DNA of 64,000 bases from Xenophilus sp. E41 (lineage in GTDB: Bacteria; Pseudomonadota; Gammaproteobacteria; Burkholderiales; Burkholderiaceae_C): the NCBI RefSeq assembly GCF_003671765.1, contig NZ_QPIB01000009.1:213713-277712 (forward strand). Direction: 5' to 3'. The notes beneath the pieces were generated by a model that was not told the origin of the DNA, searched no databases, and saw only the letters and a list, made by a program, of their open reading frames with translations. Positions 31,919 to 41,654 of this stretch are shown piece after piece. Each line of letters opens with the position of its first letter. Position 1 is the stretch's first letter. A program made the translations under genes and the position numbers.

Positions 31919-34900
31919 TCATCGCCGCAGGTCGAGGGTGAACGGGAACTCGCGGCTGCCCGTGACCTCGATGTTGGCCGGCGGCGTGCGCAGCATGCCC
32001 GGTGTGTGGCCCATGCGCGAGAAGCGCGCGAGGCGCCGGCTCTCGGCCTCGTAGGCGTTGACCGGGAAGGTCGTGTAGTTGCGCCCGCCCGGATGCGCCA
32101 CGTGGTACTGGCAGCCGCCGATCGAGCGCTTCATCCAGGTGTCCACCAGGTCGATGGTCAGCGGTGCATGCGGCTGGATGGTCGGGTGCAGCGAGGACGG
32201 CGGATTCCATGCCTTGTAGCGAACGCCCGCCACGTACTCGCCCGCGACGCCGGTGGGCTGCAGCGGCAGCACCTGGCCGTTGACGGTGACCACGTAGCGG
32301 CTCTGGTTCAGGCCCGTCACGCGCACCTCGATGCGCTCCAGCGAGGAGTCGACGTAGCGCACGGTGCCGCCGATCGCGCCTTCCTCGCCCATCACGTGCC
32401 AGGGCTCCAGCGCGTTGCGCAGCGACAGCTCCACGCCCATGGCCTGCACCTCGCCCACCAGCGGGAAGCGGAACTCGAAGTGCGGCGCGAACCATTCGGC
32501 CTCGAAGGCGAAACCGGCCTGGCGCATCTCGCTGATGACGTCGTCGAAGTCCATCTTGACGAAGGTCGGCAGCAGGAAGCGGTCGTGCAGCTCGGTGCCC
32601 CAGCGCGTGGCGGGCGCGGCGTAGGGCGCGTCCCAGAAGCGGGCGACGAGCGCGCGCAGCAGCAGCTGCTGCACGATGCTCATGCGGGCATGCGGCGGCA
32701 TCTCGAAGGCCCGCAGTTCGAGCAGGCCCAGGCGGCCGGTGGGACCGTCGGGCGAGTAGAGCTTGTCGATGCAGAACTCGCTGCGGTGCGTGTTGCCGGT
32801 GACGTCGATGAGGATGTTGCGCAGCGTGCGGTCCACCAGCCAGGGCGGCATGCTCTGGCCGTAGATCTCGCGGTTCTTCGCGATCTCCTTGAGGGCGATC
32901 TCCAGCTCGTAGACCTGGTCGTTGCGGGCTTCGTCCACGCGCGGCGCCTGGCTGGTCGGGCCGATGAACATGCCCGAGAACAGGTACGACAGCGACGGGT
33001 GGTTGTGCCAGTACAGCAGCAGGCTGGCCAGCAGCTCGGGCTTGCGCAGGAAGGGGCTGTCGGAAGGCGTGGCGCCGCCGAGCACGAAGTGGTTGCCGCC
33101 GCCGGTGCCGGTGTGGCGGCCGTCGGTCATGAACTTCTCGGCCGACAGGCGCGTCTGGAAGGCCGCGTCGTAGAGGAACTCGGTGTGCTGCACCAGCTCG
33201 CCCCAGCTGTGGGCGGGGTGGATGTTGACTTCGATCACGCCCGGGTCGGGCGTGACCTGCAGCAGCTTCAGGCGCGGGTCGCGCGGCGGCGGGTAGCCCT
33301 CGAGCACGATCTTCACGCCCAGTTCCTCGGCCGTCGCCTCGACGGCGGCGAGCAGGTCGAGGTAGTCCTCCAGCCAGGCCAGCGGCGGCATGAACACGTA
33401 CAGGATGCCCGAGGCGTTGCCCACCTTCTCGGCGGCCGGGCCGTTGGCGCGGCGCGGGTCGCGCGCCTCGACGCACAGCGCCGTGCGGGTGATCCAGTGG
33501 GCGGATTCGTTGCGCAGCGGGAAGCGCACGTTCGCGCCCTCGGCCGTCTGCGTGCGGGCCGATGCCGGACCCTGGCCCTGCGGGCCGGTGCCGAACTGCA
33601 TGCGGTAGGTGCTCGGGGCCTGCTGCGGCGTGCCATGGGCATAGGGCACGGTGCCGCGGTCGGCGGCGGCCAGGCCGGTCATGCCCGTGTAGCGGCTGCG
33701 GAAGTCGCTGGGCGAGGGCAGCGGCACGCTCGGCGCGTTCGGGTCGCGGTCGACCAGGTAGGGGTAGTCGCCCTTGCTGGCCCAGGGCTGCGAGTCGAGC
33801 GGCAGGCGATAGCCCATCGGCGAATCGCCCGGGATGAGGTACATGCGGTCGTCGCGCAGGAACCAGGGGCCGGTCTTCCAGCCGCCGCCGGCCAGCGCGG
33901 GATTGCCGCCGGCCGAGGCCGGCTCCAGCGGCAGCACGTAGCCGATCACCGCGTCGAGCTTCTGCGTGAAGACGCGGCGCAGGCGCGCGCGCTCGAGTTC
34001 GTCGTCCAGCTTGGACTCGAAGGGGTCGACGTTCACCGGCAGGCGGCGTTCGCGCCAGAGGTAGTAGTACACGTCCTCGTAGCCGGGCTGAATGAAGCGT
34101 TCGGCCAGGCCCAGCTTCTCGGCCAGCTTGTAGGTGAAGCGGCGCGCGTCCTCGCTGGTGTAGTGCGCGGGCTGGCGCTCGTCGGCGAAGAGGGCCGGGT
34201 TGTGCCAGACCGGCTGGCCGTCGGCGCGCCAGAAGATCGACAGCGCCCAGCGCGGCAGCTGTTCGCCCGGGTACCACTTGCCCTGGCCGAAGTGCAGGAA
34301 GCCGCCGTGGCCGTATTCGCTGCGCAGGCGGTCGACCAACTCGGTGGCGTAGCCGCGCTTGGTGGGGCCGAGCGCGTCGGTGTTCCATTCGGCCGCGTCG
34401 CGGTCGGAGGTGGCGACGTAGGTCGGCTCGCCGCCCATGGTCAGGCGCACGTCGCCCGCGGCCAGGCGCGCGTCGACGGCTTCGCCCAGGGCCAGCACCT
34501 CGGCCCACTGGTCGTCGGTATAGGGCTTGGTCACGCGCGGCGATTCGTACACCCGCGTGACGTTCATCTCGTGGCTGAAGTCGACCTCGGCCTCGTCCAT
34601 CAGGCCCTCGATGGGCGCGGCGCTCGACGGCGTGGGCGTGCAGGCCAGCGGGATGTGGCCTTCGCCGGCCAGCAGGCCCGAAGTCGCGTCGAGCCCGATC
34701 CAGCCCGCGCCGGGCAGGTAGACCTCGCACCAGGCATGCAGGTCGGTGAAGTCGACCGTGGTGCCGCTCGGGCCGTCGAGTGCCTTCACGTCGGGCGTGA
34801 GCTGGATCAGGTAGCCCGAGACGAAGCGCGCCGCCAGGCCCATGTGGCGCAGCAGCTGGACCAGCAGCCAGCCCGAGTCGCGGCAGGAGCCGGAGGCGTT

Positions 34901-35422
34901 CTGCAGCGTCTGCTCGGGCGTCTGCACGCCAGGCTCCATGCGGATCAGGTACTTGACGTCCTGCTGCACCTGCTGGTTGATCTGCACGAGGAAGTCGATG
35001 GTGCGCTTCTCGGTGCGGTCGATCTTGTCGAGGTAGGCCTGCACCAGCGGCGTCGCGGGCTCGGCCACCAGGTAGGGTGCGAGTTCCTCGGCCAGTTCCT
35101 TCGAGTACTTGAAGGGGAAGTTCTCGGCCTGCGGTTCGAGGAAGAAGTCGAAGGGGTTGTAGACCGCCATCTCGACCACGAGGTCGACGGTGACCTTGAA
35201 CTCGGTCGTCTTCTTCGGGAAGACCAGCCGTGCCAGGTAGTTGGCGAAGGGATCCTGCTGCCAGTTGATGAAGTGCTCGGCCGGCTCGACACGCAGCGAG
35301 TACGAGATCACGTTGCTGCGGCAATGGGGCGCGGGGCGCAGGCGAACCACCTGCGGGCCGAGCTGCACCGGCCGGTCGTACCTGTAGTGAGTGACGTGAT
35401 GAAGGGCGGCGTGGATCGACAT
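31919..35422 (-). CDS. Transglutaminase plus DUF2126 (putative amidoligase) protein
   Basis: The 1167-residue protein has two parts. Residues 1-300 form a transglutaminase-like domain with N-terminal beta region (ALHHVTHYRYDRPVQLGPQV), Cys in SGSCRDSGWLLVQLL, His in DLHAWCEVYLPGAGW and Asp in GLDATSG. The remainder is DUF2126, a predicted COOH-NH2 ligase-fold domain, with conserved MGGEPTYVATSDRDAAEWNT, FGQGKWYPGEQLPRWALSIF, HTGTGGGNHFVLGGATPSDS and RIEVRVTGLNQSRYVVTVNG. No signal peptide is present. It is the first gene of the three-gene unit, 107 bases upstream of the ATP-grasp/alpha-E fusion. Together they look like a system that ligates and cleaves amide bonds on an unknown peptide. Confidence 0.9.
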   Translation of the reverse strand: MSIHAALHHVTHYRYDRPVQLGPQVVRLRPAPHCRSNVISYSLRVEPAEHFINWQQDPFANYLARLVFPKKTTEFKVTVDLVVEMAVYNPFDFFLEPQAENFPFKYSKELAEELAPYLVAEPATPLVQAYLDKIDRTEKRTIDFLVQINQQVQQDVKYLIRMEPGVQTPEQTLQNASGSCRDSGWLLVQLLRHMGLAARFVSGYLIQLTPDVKALDGPSGTTVDFTDLHAWCEVYLPGAGWIGLDATSGLLAGEGHIPLACTPTPSSAAPIEGLMDEAEVDFSHEMNVTRVYESPRVTKPYTDDQWAEVLALGEAVDARLAAGDVRLTMGGEPTYVATSDRDAAEWNTDALGPTKRGYATELVDRLRSEYGHGGFLHFGQGKWYPGEQLPRWALSIFWRADGQPVWHNPALFADERQPAHYTSEDARRFTYKLAEKLGLAERFIQPGYEDVYYYLWRERRLPVNVDPFESKLDDELERARLRRVFTQKLDAVIGYVLPLEPASAGGNPALAGGGWKTGPWFLRDDRMYLIPGDSPMGYRLPLDSQPWASKGDYPYLVDRDPNAPSVPLPSPSDFRSRYTGMTGLAAADRGTVPYAHGTPQQAPSTYRMQFGTGPQGQGPASARTQTAEGANVRFPLRNESAHWITRTALCVEARDPRRANGPAAEKVGNASGILYVFMPPLAWLEDYLDLLAAVEATAEELGVKIVLEGYPPPRDPRLKLLQVTPDPGVIEVNIHPAHSWGELVQHTEFLYDAAFQTRLSAEKFMTDGRHTGTGGGNHFVLGGATPSDSPFLRKPELLASLLLYWHNHPSLSYLFSGMFIGPTSQAPRVDEARNDQVYELEIALKEIAKNREIYGQSMPPWLVDRTLRNILIDVTGNTHRSEFCIDKLYSPDGPTGRLGLLELRAFEMPPHARMSIVQQLLLRALVARFWDAPYAAPATRWGTELHDRFLLPTFVKMDFDDVISEMRQAGFAFEAEWFAPHFEFRFPLVGEVQAMGVELSLRNALEPWHVMGEEGAIGGTVRYVDSSLERIEVRVTGLNQSRYVVTVNGQVLPLQPTGVAGEYVAGVRYKAWNPPSSLHPTIQPHAPLTIDLVDTWMKRSIGGCQYHVAHPGGRNYTTFPVNAYEAESRRLARFSRMGHTPGMLRTPPANIEVTGSREFPFTLDLRR

Positions 35423-35561
35423 GGGTTGAGGCTCGGGTGCTTGTTATGGGTACGGTCCGCGCTGTGGCGCGGCCGACCGGCGCCATACTAGCCGACAAGC
35501 CAAGCAAGGAATGCGCCACGACAGCGTCATGGTGCCGTGCCTGACGCGGAAGGTTCAAGGG

Positions 35562-38078
35562 ATGGATCGAGGGCAAGGGGAGGGCGCGCCAGCGGCGCCG
35601 CAGATCGACGAGGCCGAGGCGCTGGCCATGGAAGGCCGGCGAACCGCCTGGCGTGGCTTCGCCCTGCTGGCCGGCAGCGTGGCGGGTGCGGCGCTGCAAC
35701 TGCAGCAGCCCGCGCTGTGGGGCTGGCCGGTCTACGCGACGGTCGTGCTGCTGGGCCTGCTGGCTGCGGCGCTGCCCTTGCGGCGGCGTCGCCGCGTCGG
35801 CCTCGTGGCGGTGGGCCTGGTGGCGGGTCTGGCGCTGGGCTTCGGCGCCACGGGCGGACGGGCGCTCGCCTACCTGGCCGATGCCCTCGATCCGGTGCTC
35901 GAGGGCCAGGACATCCGCGTGGTCGGCGTGGTGGCGCAGATGCCCCAGCGCAACGAGACCGGCGTGCGCTTCCGCTTCGATGTCGACGAAGTCCGCCCGG
36001 TCGGCGGCGCATCGGCCGGGCCGCCACCAAGGCTGCCGCCCCGGCTGGCGTTGGGCTGGTATGCCGCGGACACCGGGGCCTGGTCGCGCGGTGCCGACGA
36101 AGGCGCCGCTGCGCGCACGGTGGAGCTGCCGCAGGTCCGCGCCGGCCAGCGCTGGGCGTTCACCGTGCGCCTCAAGGCGCCGCATGGCAACCGCAACCCC
36201 CACGGCTTCGACTACGAGCTGTGGCTGTGGGAACAAGGCATGCAAGCCACGGGCTATGTGCGCACCGGCACGGGCGAGGCGGCGCCCGAGCTGCTGGGCC
36301 GCGGCTGGTCGCACCCGGTGGAGCGCGCCCGCGAGGCGGTGCGCGCGGGCATCGACGCGCAGGTGGCCGACCGGCGCCTGGCCGGCGTGATCGCGGCGCT
36401 GGTCACGGGCGACCAGGCCTCGATCGAGCGGGCCGACTGGGACATCTTCCGCGCCACCGGCGTGGCCCACCTGATGAGCATCTCGGGCCTGCACGTGACG
36501 ATGTTCGCCTGGCTGGCGGCGGCAGTGGTGGGCTGGCTCTGGCGGCGCAGCCCACGCCTGCTGCTGCGCTGGCCGGCGCCGCATGCCGCGCTGGTGGGCG
36601 GCGTGGGCCTGGCGGCGCTGTATGCGCTCTTCAGCGGCTGGGGCGTGCCTTCGCAGCGCACGGTGTGGATGCTGGCGCTGGCCGCGCTGCTGCGCCTGTC
36701 GGCCCGGCGCTGGCCCTGGCCCTTCGCCTGGCTGGCCGTGTGCGCGGGCGTGGTGGCGCTCGACCCGTGGGCGCTCATGCAGGCCGGCTTCTGGCTCAGC
36801 TTCGTCGCCGTGGGGGTGCTGTTTGCTACGGATTCAGGAGCGCCTCGCGCAGGCAGGACGTGCGCCGCAGCCCGTTTGAGTTCAAAGCTTTGGCATCTGC
36901 TGCGCGAGCAGCTGATCGTCACGCTGGCGCTCGCGCCGCTGTCGCTGCTGCTCTTCCAGCAGCTGTCGCTGGTCGGGCTTCTGGCCAATGCGGCGGCGAT
37001 CCCGTGGGTCACGCTCGTGGTCACGCCGCTGGCCATGCTGGGCATCCTCTGGCCGCCGCTGTGGCAGGCTGCGGCCTGGGCGGTGCAGGCCCTCGGGTGG
37101 GGGCTGCAGGCGCTGGCCGTGCTGCCCGGTGCCACGGTGTCGACGCCCGCGCCGGCCCTGTGGGCGGCCATCGCCGGCGTCGCGGGCGGCCTGCTGATCG
37201 CCATGCGCCTGCCGCTGCCGATGCGGCTGCTCGGCCTGCCGCTCATCGCGCCGGTGCTGCTGTGGCCAGCGACCCGGCCGCCGGTCGGCGAGTTCGAGCT
37301 GCTGGCCGCCGACGTGGGCCAGGGCAATGCCGTCATCGTGCGCACCGCCACGCACGGCCTGCTCTACGACGCCGGCCCACGCTACAGCCTCGAGAGCGAT
37401 GCCGGGCACCGCGTGCTGGTGCCCTTGTTGCGCGCCGAGGGCGTGGCGCTCGACACCGTGGTGCTGAGCCACCGCGACAGCGACCACACCGGCGGCGCCG
37501 CGGCCGTGCTGGCCATGCAGCCGCAGGCCACGCTGCTCAGCTCGATCGAGGCCGGGCACCCGCTGCAGGCGCTGCGGCCCGCGGTGCGCTGCGAGGCCGG
37601 CCAGCAGTGGGACTGGGACGGCGTGCGCTTCGAGGTGCTGCATCCCGTCGCGGCCGATTACGGACTTCCGTCGGCCAAGCCGAACGCACTGTCCTGCGTG
37701 CTGCGCATCGGCAATGGACGGTCGACCGCGCTGCTGGCCGGCGACATCGAGCGCGCGCAGGAAGCGGCGCTGGTCGGCCGCAGCGCCGAGGGCGCCCTGC
37801 GCGCCGACGTGCTGCTGGTGCCTCACCACGGCAGCAAGACGTCTTCGAGCCCGCTGCTGCTCGACGCGGTCCGGGCGCGGCTGGCCCTGGTGCAGGCGGG
37901 CTATCGCAACCGCTTCGGCCACCCCGCGACGCCCGTGCGCGAGGCCCACGTCGCCCGCGGCACGACGGTGGTCGACAGCCCGCATTGCGGCGCTGCCCGG
38001 TGGTCGAGCCGCCTGCCTGCCCAGGTGCGCTGCGAGCGCCACGCCGAGCCGCGCTACTGGCAGCACCGCGTGCCTTGA
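35562..38078 (+). CDS. comEC: DNA internalization competence protein ComEC/Rec2
   Basis: The 838-residue inner-membrane protein has three expected parts. A DUF4131 N-terminal region (to about residue 215) includes the OB-like segment around HGNRNPHGFDYELWLWEQGM. The competence domain of many helices is marked by GVAHLMSISGLHVTMFAWLA. The C-terminal metallo-beta-lactamase-like domain carries LSHRDSDHTGGAAAVL, LLAGDIERAQE and LVPHHGSKTSSSPLLL. ComEC forms the channel for single-stranded DNA and the C-terminal domain may degrade the other strand. The start at 35562 (after GGAAGG) is preferred; an in-frame ATG lies 51 bases upstream. Residues near 422-443 (FATDSGAPRAGRTC) are encoded by an inserted palindromic repeat. 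Confidence 0.9.
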   Translation: MDRGQGEGAPAAPQIDEAEALAMEGRRTAWRGFALLAGSVAGAALQLQQPALWGWPVYATVVLLGLLAAALPLRRRRRVGLVAVGLVAGLALGFGATGGRALAYLADALDPVLEGQDIRVVGVVAQMPQRNETGVRFRFDVDEVRPVGGASAGPPPRLPPRLALGWYAADTGAWSRGADEGAAARTVELPQVRAGQRWAFTVRLKAPHGNRNPHGFDYELWLWEQGMQATGYVRTGTGEAAPELLGRGWSHPVERAREAVRAGIDAQVADRRLAGVIAALVTGDQASIERADWDIFRATGVAHLMSISGLHVTMFAWLAAAVVGWLWRRSPRLLLRWPAPHAALVGGVGLAALYALFSGWGVPSQRTVWMLALAALLRLSARRWPWPFAWLAVCAGVVALDPWALMQAGFWLSFVAVGVLFATDSGAPRAGRTCAAARLSSKLWHLLREQLIVTLALAPLSLLLFQQLSLVGLLANAAAIPWVTLVVTPLAMLGILWPPLWQAAAWAVQALGWGLQALAVLPGATVSTPAPALWAAIAGVAGGLLIAMRLPLPMRLLGLPLIAPVLLWPATRPPVGEFELLAADVGQGNAVIVRTATHGLLYDAGPRYSLESDAGHRVLVPLLRAEGVALDTVVLSHRDSDHTGGAAAVLAMQPQATLLSSIEAGHPLQALRPAVRCEAGQQWDWDGVRFEVLHPVAADYGLPSAKPNALSCVLRIGNGRSTALLAGDIERAQEAALVGRSAEGALRADVLLVPHHGSKTSSSPLLLDAVRARLALVQAGYRNRFGHPATPVREAHVARGTTVVDSPHCGAARWSSRLPAQVRCERHAEPRYWQHRVP
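36825..36890. repeat. Palindromic repeat element inserted in frame in comEC
   Basis: GCTACGGATTCAGGAGC followed by a GCGCC...GTGCGC stem and a TTTGAGTTCAAA palindrome repeats the layout of the elements at 52567-52611 and 61951-61996. It adds about 22 residues between membrane helices of ComEC. Confidence 0.55.
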
Positions 38079-38191
38079 GCCGCGGCCGGCGTTCCGGGTT
38101 TTCCCTGGAAAAGTTTCGCCTGCAGCAACTTTCCTTCCTTTGCTTGACGCGGAAAAGCGGCGCCGCGTTCAATGCGTGACGTCTTCATGAT

Positions 38192-38203
38192 GTTCCGAAG
38201 AAC
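38192..38203. promoter_or_regulatory. Candidate IclR operator
   Basis: GTTC-CGAA-GAAC lies 16 bases before the iclR ATG, inside the 140-base upstream gap. A weak promoter-like TTGACG lies about 50 bases further upstream. The position fits autorepression. Short palindromes occur by chance, so this is tentative. Confidence 0.35.
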
Positions 38204-38218
38204 GAAACAAGAGACAAC

Positions 38219-39058
38219 ATGACTGGAAGAACGCGTCCTCCTGCCTCGATGCTGGCCCAGCGGGCCGTCGAGCCCACCTCGTCGGTCGAACGCGCCTGCC
38301 GCATCCTGCGTGCGCTGTCGGACCCGGGCGTCACGCGCCTGACCGACATCGCCGTGGCCACGGGGCTGGACAAGACCACGGTGCTGCGCCTGCTGGAAGT
38401 GCTGATGCGCGACGGCTTCGTGGTGCGCGACACCCACAGCAAGCACTACAGCCTCGGCGCCGAACTGCTGGTGCTGGGCGCTGCCGCACTGGCCCGCTTC
38501 GACCCCCGCCCGCTGGTGCGGCCGGCGCTGCTGCGGCTCACGGGGCAGTTCGAGGACAGCGTGATCCTGTCCATCCCGAGCGGCATCGAGTCGCTCTGCG
38601 TCGACGTGGAAGAGGGGCGCTACCCGATTCGCGCCAATTACCTCTCCATCGGAAGCCGCCGCCCGCTCGGCGTCGGCGCGGGCAGCCTGGCACTGCTGGC
38701 CTGGATGCCCGAGGCCGAGCGGCAGGCCGCCCTGGCGGTGATCGCGCCGCAGCTGCAACGCTACCCGCGCATCACCGCACAGCTGCTGGAGGACCACGCC
38801 CGCGAGGCGCGCGAGCGCGGTTATGCGGTGCTGCTGGACGTGGTGGTGGAGCGCATGGGGGGCATCGCGGTGCCGATCCTCGGTGCCGACGGGCGGCCGG
38901 TGGCAGCCATCAGCATCGCAGCGCTGAACGACCGCATCACCTCGCGCGAGGCCGAGCTGGCCCGCGCGTTGCGGCTCGAGGCCGCCACCTGCGAGGTGCT
39001 TTGGAGCCGCGCCGCCCACACGGGCGCCGCCGTGACACGGCGTGGGAGGGTGCACTGA
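38219..39058 (+). CDS. IclR-family transcriptional regulator
   Basis: The 279-residue protein has an N-terminal winged helix (SSVERACRILRALSDPGVTR, then DIAVATGLDKTTVLRLLEVL) and a C-terminal GAF-like effector domain (SIGSRRPLGVGAGSLALLAW, then GYAVLLDVVVERMGGIAVPI). IclR proteins commonly govern degradation of aromatic and short-chain acids. It heads a run of eight co-directional genes, with its TGA overlapping the thiolase-like ATG (TGATG). It is therefore the likely pathway-specific regulator as well as the first cistron. The inducer is unknown. Confidence 0.9.
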   Translation: MTGRTRPPASMLAQRAVEPTSSVERACRILRALSDPGVTRLTDIAVATGLDKTTVLRLLEVLMRDGFVVRDTHSKHYSLGAELLVLGAAALARFDPRPLVRPALLRLTGQFEDSVILSIPSGIESLCVDVEEGRYPIRANYLSIGSRRPLGVGAGSLALLAWMPEAERQAALAVIAPQLQRYPRITAQLLEDHAREARERGYAVLLDVVVERMGGIAVPILGADGRPVAAISIAALNDRITSREAELARALRLEAATCEVLWSRAAHTGAAVTRRGRVH

Positions 39059-40218
39059 TGGCCGCAAGCCCGGCGACGGCCTGGATCACCGGCGTCGGCG
39101 GCACCGCCTTCGGCCGCCACGAAGGGCAGGGCGCGCTGGACCTGATGGCGCAGGCCGCGCAGCAGGCGCTGCAGGGCGCCGGCCTGCAGCGGGCGGACGT
39201 CGACGGCGTGCTGTGCGGCTACGCCACCACGCTGCCCCATCTCATGCTCTCCACGCTGTTCTGCGAGCGCTTCTCGCTCGACCCGGGCTACGCGCACAGC
39301 GTCCAGCTCGGCGGCGCGACGGGCGCCGCGATGCTGATGCTGGCGCGTGAGCTGGTGCGCAGCGGCCGCTGCCGTCGGGTGCTGGTGGTGGCCGGCGAGA
39401 ACCGGCTGAGCGGGCAGTCGCGCGACAGCGCCATCCAGACGCTGGCGCAGGTCGGCGACCCCGATTACGAAGTACCCAACGGTGCGTCGGTCCCGGCGTA
39501 CTACGGCCTGATGGCCTCGCGCTACCTGCACGAGACGGGCACGACCGAAGCCGACCTCGCCGAATTCGCGGTGCTGATGCGGGCCAATGCGCGCCGCCAC
39601 CCGGGCGCGCATCTCACCGGACCGATGACCGTGGCCGACGTGCTGGCGTCCAAGCCGATCGCCGCGCCGCTCAAGCTGATGGATTGCTGCCCCATCTCCG
39701 ACGGCGCCATGGCGCTGGTGGTGTCGGCCGAGCCGGGCGACGGCCCGCGCGTTGCGATGGCGGGCGCCGGCCAGGCGCATCGCCACCAGCACCTGAGCGC
39801 GATGGCGGACGTGATGCAGTGCGGCGCGGCCATCTCGGCACGGCGTGCGTTCGCCGACGCCGGCCTGGGCGTGGCCGACATCGACCATCTCGGCATCTAT
39901 GACTCGTTCACGATCACGCTGACCATGCTGCTCGAGGAGATCGGCTTCGCACCGCGCGGCGGCGCGGCCGACCGCGTACGCAGCGGCGACTTCGCACCGG
40001 GCGGGATGTTGCCGCTCAACACGCACGGCGGCCTGCTGTCCTTCGGGCACTGCGGGGTGGCGGGCGGCATGGCGCACGCGGTCGAGGCCTTCCGCCAGAT
40101 GACCGGCCAGGCGGGCGAGCGCCAGGTCGCCCGTCCGCGCCATGCCTTCGTCCACGCCGACGGCGGCGTGATGTCCTCCCATGTGAGCCTGATCCTGTCG
40201 CAGGCCGCTTCGTCATGA
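39058..40218 (+). CDS. Thiolase-like protein without nucleophilic Cys (SCP-x/Ltp2 type)
   Basis: The 386-residue protein has a thiolase fold of the sterol-carrier-protein-x class, with SDGAMALVVSAEPGD, LGIYDSFTITLTMLLEEIGF and LPLNTHGGLLSFGHCGVAGG. In ordinary thiolases the first half carries a nucleophilic Cys in a C-x-S/T-G context. Here the matching stretch (residues 81-90) reads SVQLGGATGA, with Gly at that place. Thiolase-like aldolases such as Ltp2, which work with a DUF35 partner, also do without thiolytic chemistry. The next gene encodes a DUF35 protein (overlap four bases), and a MaoC hydratase lies two genes later. The protein may therefore cleave a beta-hydroxyacyl-CoA by retro-aldol reaction (inference). 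The ATG at 39058 overlaps the iclR stop. Confidence 0.85.
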   Translation: MAASPATAWITGVGGTAFGRHEGQGALDLMAQAAQQALQGAGLQRADVDGVLCGYATTLPHLMLSTLFCERFSLDPGYAHSVQLGGATGAAMLMLARELVRSGRCRRVLVVAGENRLSGQSRDSAIQTLAQVGDPDYEVPNGASVPAYYGLMASRYLHETGTTEADLAEFAVLMRANARRHPGAHLTGPMTVADVLASKPIAAPLKLMDCCPISDGAMALVVSAEPGDGPRVAMAGAGQAHRHQHLSAMADVMQCGAAISARRAFADAGLGVADIDHLGIYDSFTITLTMLLEEIGFAPRGGAADRVRSGDFAPGGMLPLNTHGGLLSFGHCGVAGGMAHAVEAFRQMTGQAGERQVARPRHAFVHADGGVMSSHVSLILSQAASS

Positions 40219-40598
40219 CCGCCACCGCTTCCAGCGCGCTCGCCGCGCCCTTCGTCGACGGCCTCGCGCGGCACGAACTGCGCTTCCAGCGCTGCGCCGC
40301 GTGCGGCACGGCGCAGACGCTGGCGCGCTACGCCTGCGCGCGCTGCGGCAGCGACGCCCTGGCCTGGGAAACGGCCCGCGGCACGGCCACCCTGCATGCG
40401 GTGACGGTGGTGTCGCGCGCGCCGTCCGATGCGTTCCGCGCACTGGCCCCGTACACGCTGGTGATCGCACAACTCGATGAGGGGCCGCGCCTGATGGCGC
40501 ACGCCGAGCCGGGTGTGCGCATCGGCGAACGTGTCGTGGCCGGCTTCTTCATGCACGACGGCCACGTGCTGATCCGCTTTTCGCCCGCCACGAGATAG
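40215..40598 (+). CDS. DUF35 OB-fold protein with rubredoxin-like zinc ribbon
   Basis: The 127-residue protein has the zinc ribbon Cys-x2-Cys...Cys-x2-Cys (CAACGTAQTLARYACARCG) in the first 50 residues, followed by an OB-fold (TLHAVTVVSRAPSDAFRALA, YTLVIAQLDEGPRLMAHAEP). DUF35 proteins form complexes with thiolase-like enzymes or hydratases, for example the ChsH2 domain with Ltp2 in steroid side-chain breakdown. It overlaps the thiolase-like gene by four bases (ATGA), which strongly supports a complex of the two products. It probably binds acyl-CoA. Confidence 0.9.
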   Translation: MTATASSALAAPFVDGLARHELRFQRCAACGTAQTLARYACARCGSDALAWETARGTATLHAVTVVSRAPSDAFRALAPYTLVIAQLDEGPRLMAHAEPGVRIGERVVAGFFMHDGHVLIRFSPATR

Positions 40599-40651
40599 CG
40601 CCGGGCGCGCCGGGCATCCGTCACGAGAACACAACGACTGGAGACAACCAC

Positions 40652-41653
40652 ATGCATGCGATCCGCCTCCCCTTGCGCCGCCGACTGCTCACCGCAGTGG
40701 GCGCCGCGCTGTGCCTCGCCGTTCCGGCCCTCGCGCAGGCGCAGGCATCCGGCTCGGCGTACCCGAACAAGCCGGTCAGGCTGGTGGTGCCCTACCCGCC
40801 GGGCGGGCCGACCGACATCGTTGCGCGGCTGGTCGCGCAGAAGCTGTCGGACGCGATGGGCCAGCAGTTCGTCATCGACAACCGTCCGGGCGCGGGCGGC
40901 AATCCCGGCGCCGAGCTGGTGGCGCGCAGCCCGGCCGACGGCTACACGCTGGTGGTCGCGACGACGGCGCATGCCATCAACCCCTCGCTGTTCAAGAACC
41001 TCGGCTACTCGCTGTCGAAGGACTTCGCACCGGTGTCGCAGCTCACCAGCGGGCCGTTGGTGATCGTCGCCAACCCGCAGCTGCCGGCGAAGAACGTGGC
41101 CGAGCTCATCGCGCTGGCCAAGGCCAGGCCGGGCGAATTGAACTTCGCGTCCTCGGGAAACGGGCAATCCACGCACCTGTCGGCCGAGCTCTTCGCCGCG
41201 ATGGCAGGTGTCAAGATGAACCACATCCCGTACAAGGGCAGCGCACCCGCGCTCACCGACACCATGGGCGGCCAGACGCAGCTGATGTTCGACACCATGC
41301 TGTCGGCCATGCCGCATGTGAAGGCGGGCAAACTGAAGGCGCTGGCGGTGACGAGCGCCATGCGCTCGCCGGTCGCGCCCGATCTGCCCACCGTCGCCGA
41401 GTCGGGCCTGCCGGGCTACGAGGCCATTGCGTGGAACGGGTTGCTCGCACCGGCTGGCACGCCGCCGGAGGTGGTGGCGCGGCTCAACGCCGAGCTGAAG
41501 AAGGTGCTGGCCGCGCCGGACGTGAAGGACAAGTTCGAGGCGCAGGGCTTCGCGGCGGCCTGGAACGCGCCCGAGGACTTCGGCCGTTTCATGGCGGCCG
41601 AGGTCGACAAGTGGGCCAAGGTCGTCAAGGTGTCCGGCGCCAAGGTCGACTGA
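40652..41653 (+). CDS. Bug/TctC-family periplasmic binding protein (first of two in IclR operon)
   Basis: The 333-residue protein has a signal peptide with LCLAVPALAQAQA cleavage and standard Bug motifs: NKPVRLVVPYPPGGPTDIVA, VIDNRPGAGGNPGAELVA, MNHIPYKGSAPALTDTMGGQ, LPTVAESGLPGYEAIAWNGL. It would capture the acidic substrate of this operon in the periplasm. No TctA or TctB permease gene is present in the window, so it must work with an unlinked permease or as a sensor. The family is hugely expanded in Burkholderiales, so the ligand cannot be read from sequence. Confidence 0.9.
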   Translation: MHAIRLPLRRRLLTAVGAALCLAVPALAQAQASGSAYPNKPVRLVVPYPPGGPTDIVARLVAQKLSDAMGQQFVIDNRPGAGGNPGAELVARSPADGYTLVVATTAHAINPSLFKNLGYSLSKDFAPVSQLTSGPLVIVANPQLPAKNVAELIALAKARPGELNFASSGNGQSTHLSAELFAAMAGVKMNHIPYKGSAPALTDTMGGQTQLMFDTMLSAMPHVKAGKLKALAVTSAMRSPVAPDLPTVAESGLPGYEAIAWNGLLAPAGTPPEVVARLNAELKKVLAAPDVKDKFEAQGFAAAWNAPEDFGRFMAAEVDKWAKVVKVSGAKVD

Positions 41654-41654
41654 C

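Noticed and set aside
31836-36584. A 1582-codon open frame on the minus strand across the DUF2126 gene and comEC
   Set aside because: It runs mostly one frame off the real transglutaminase/DUF2126 gene and then antisense to comEC. The translation is Arg/Ala/Pro-rich without domains, a product of high GC content.
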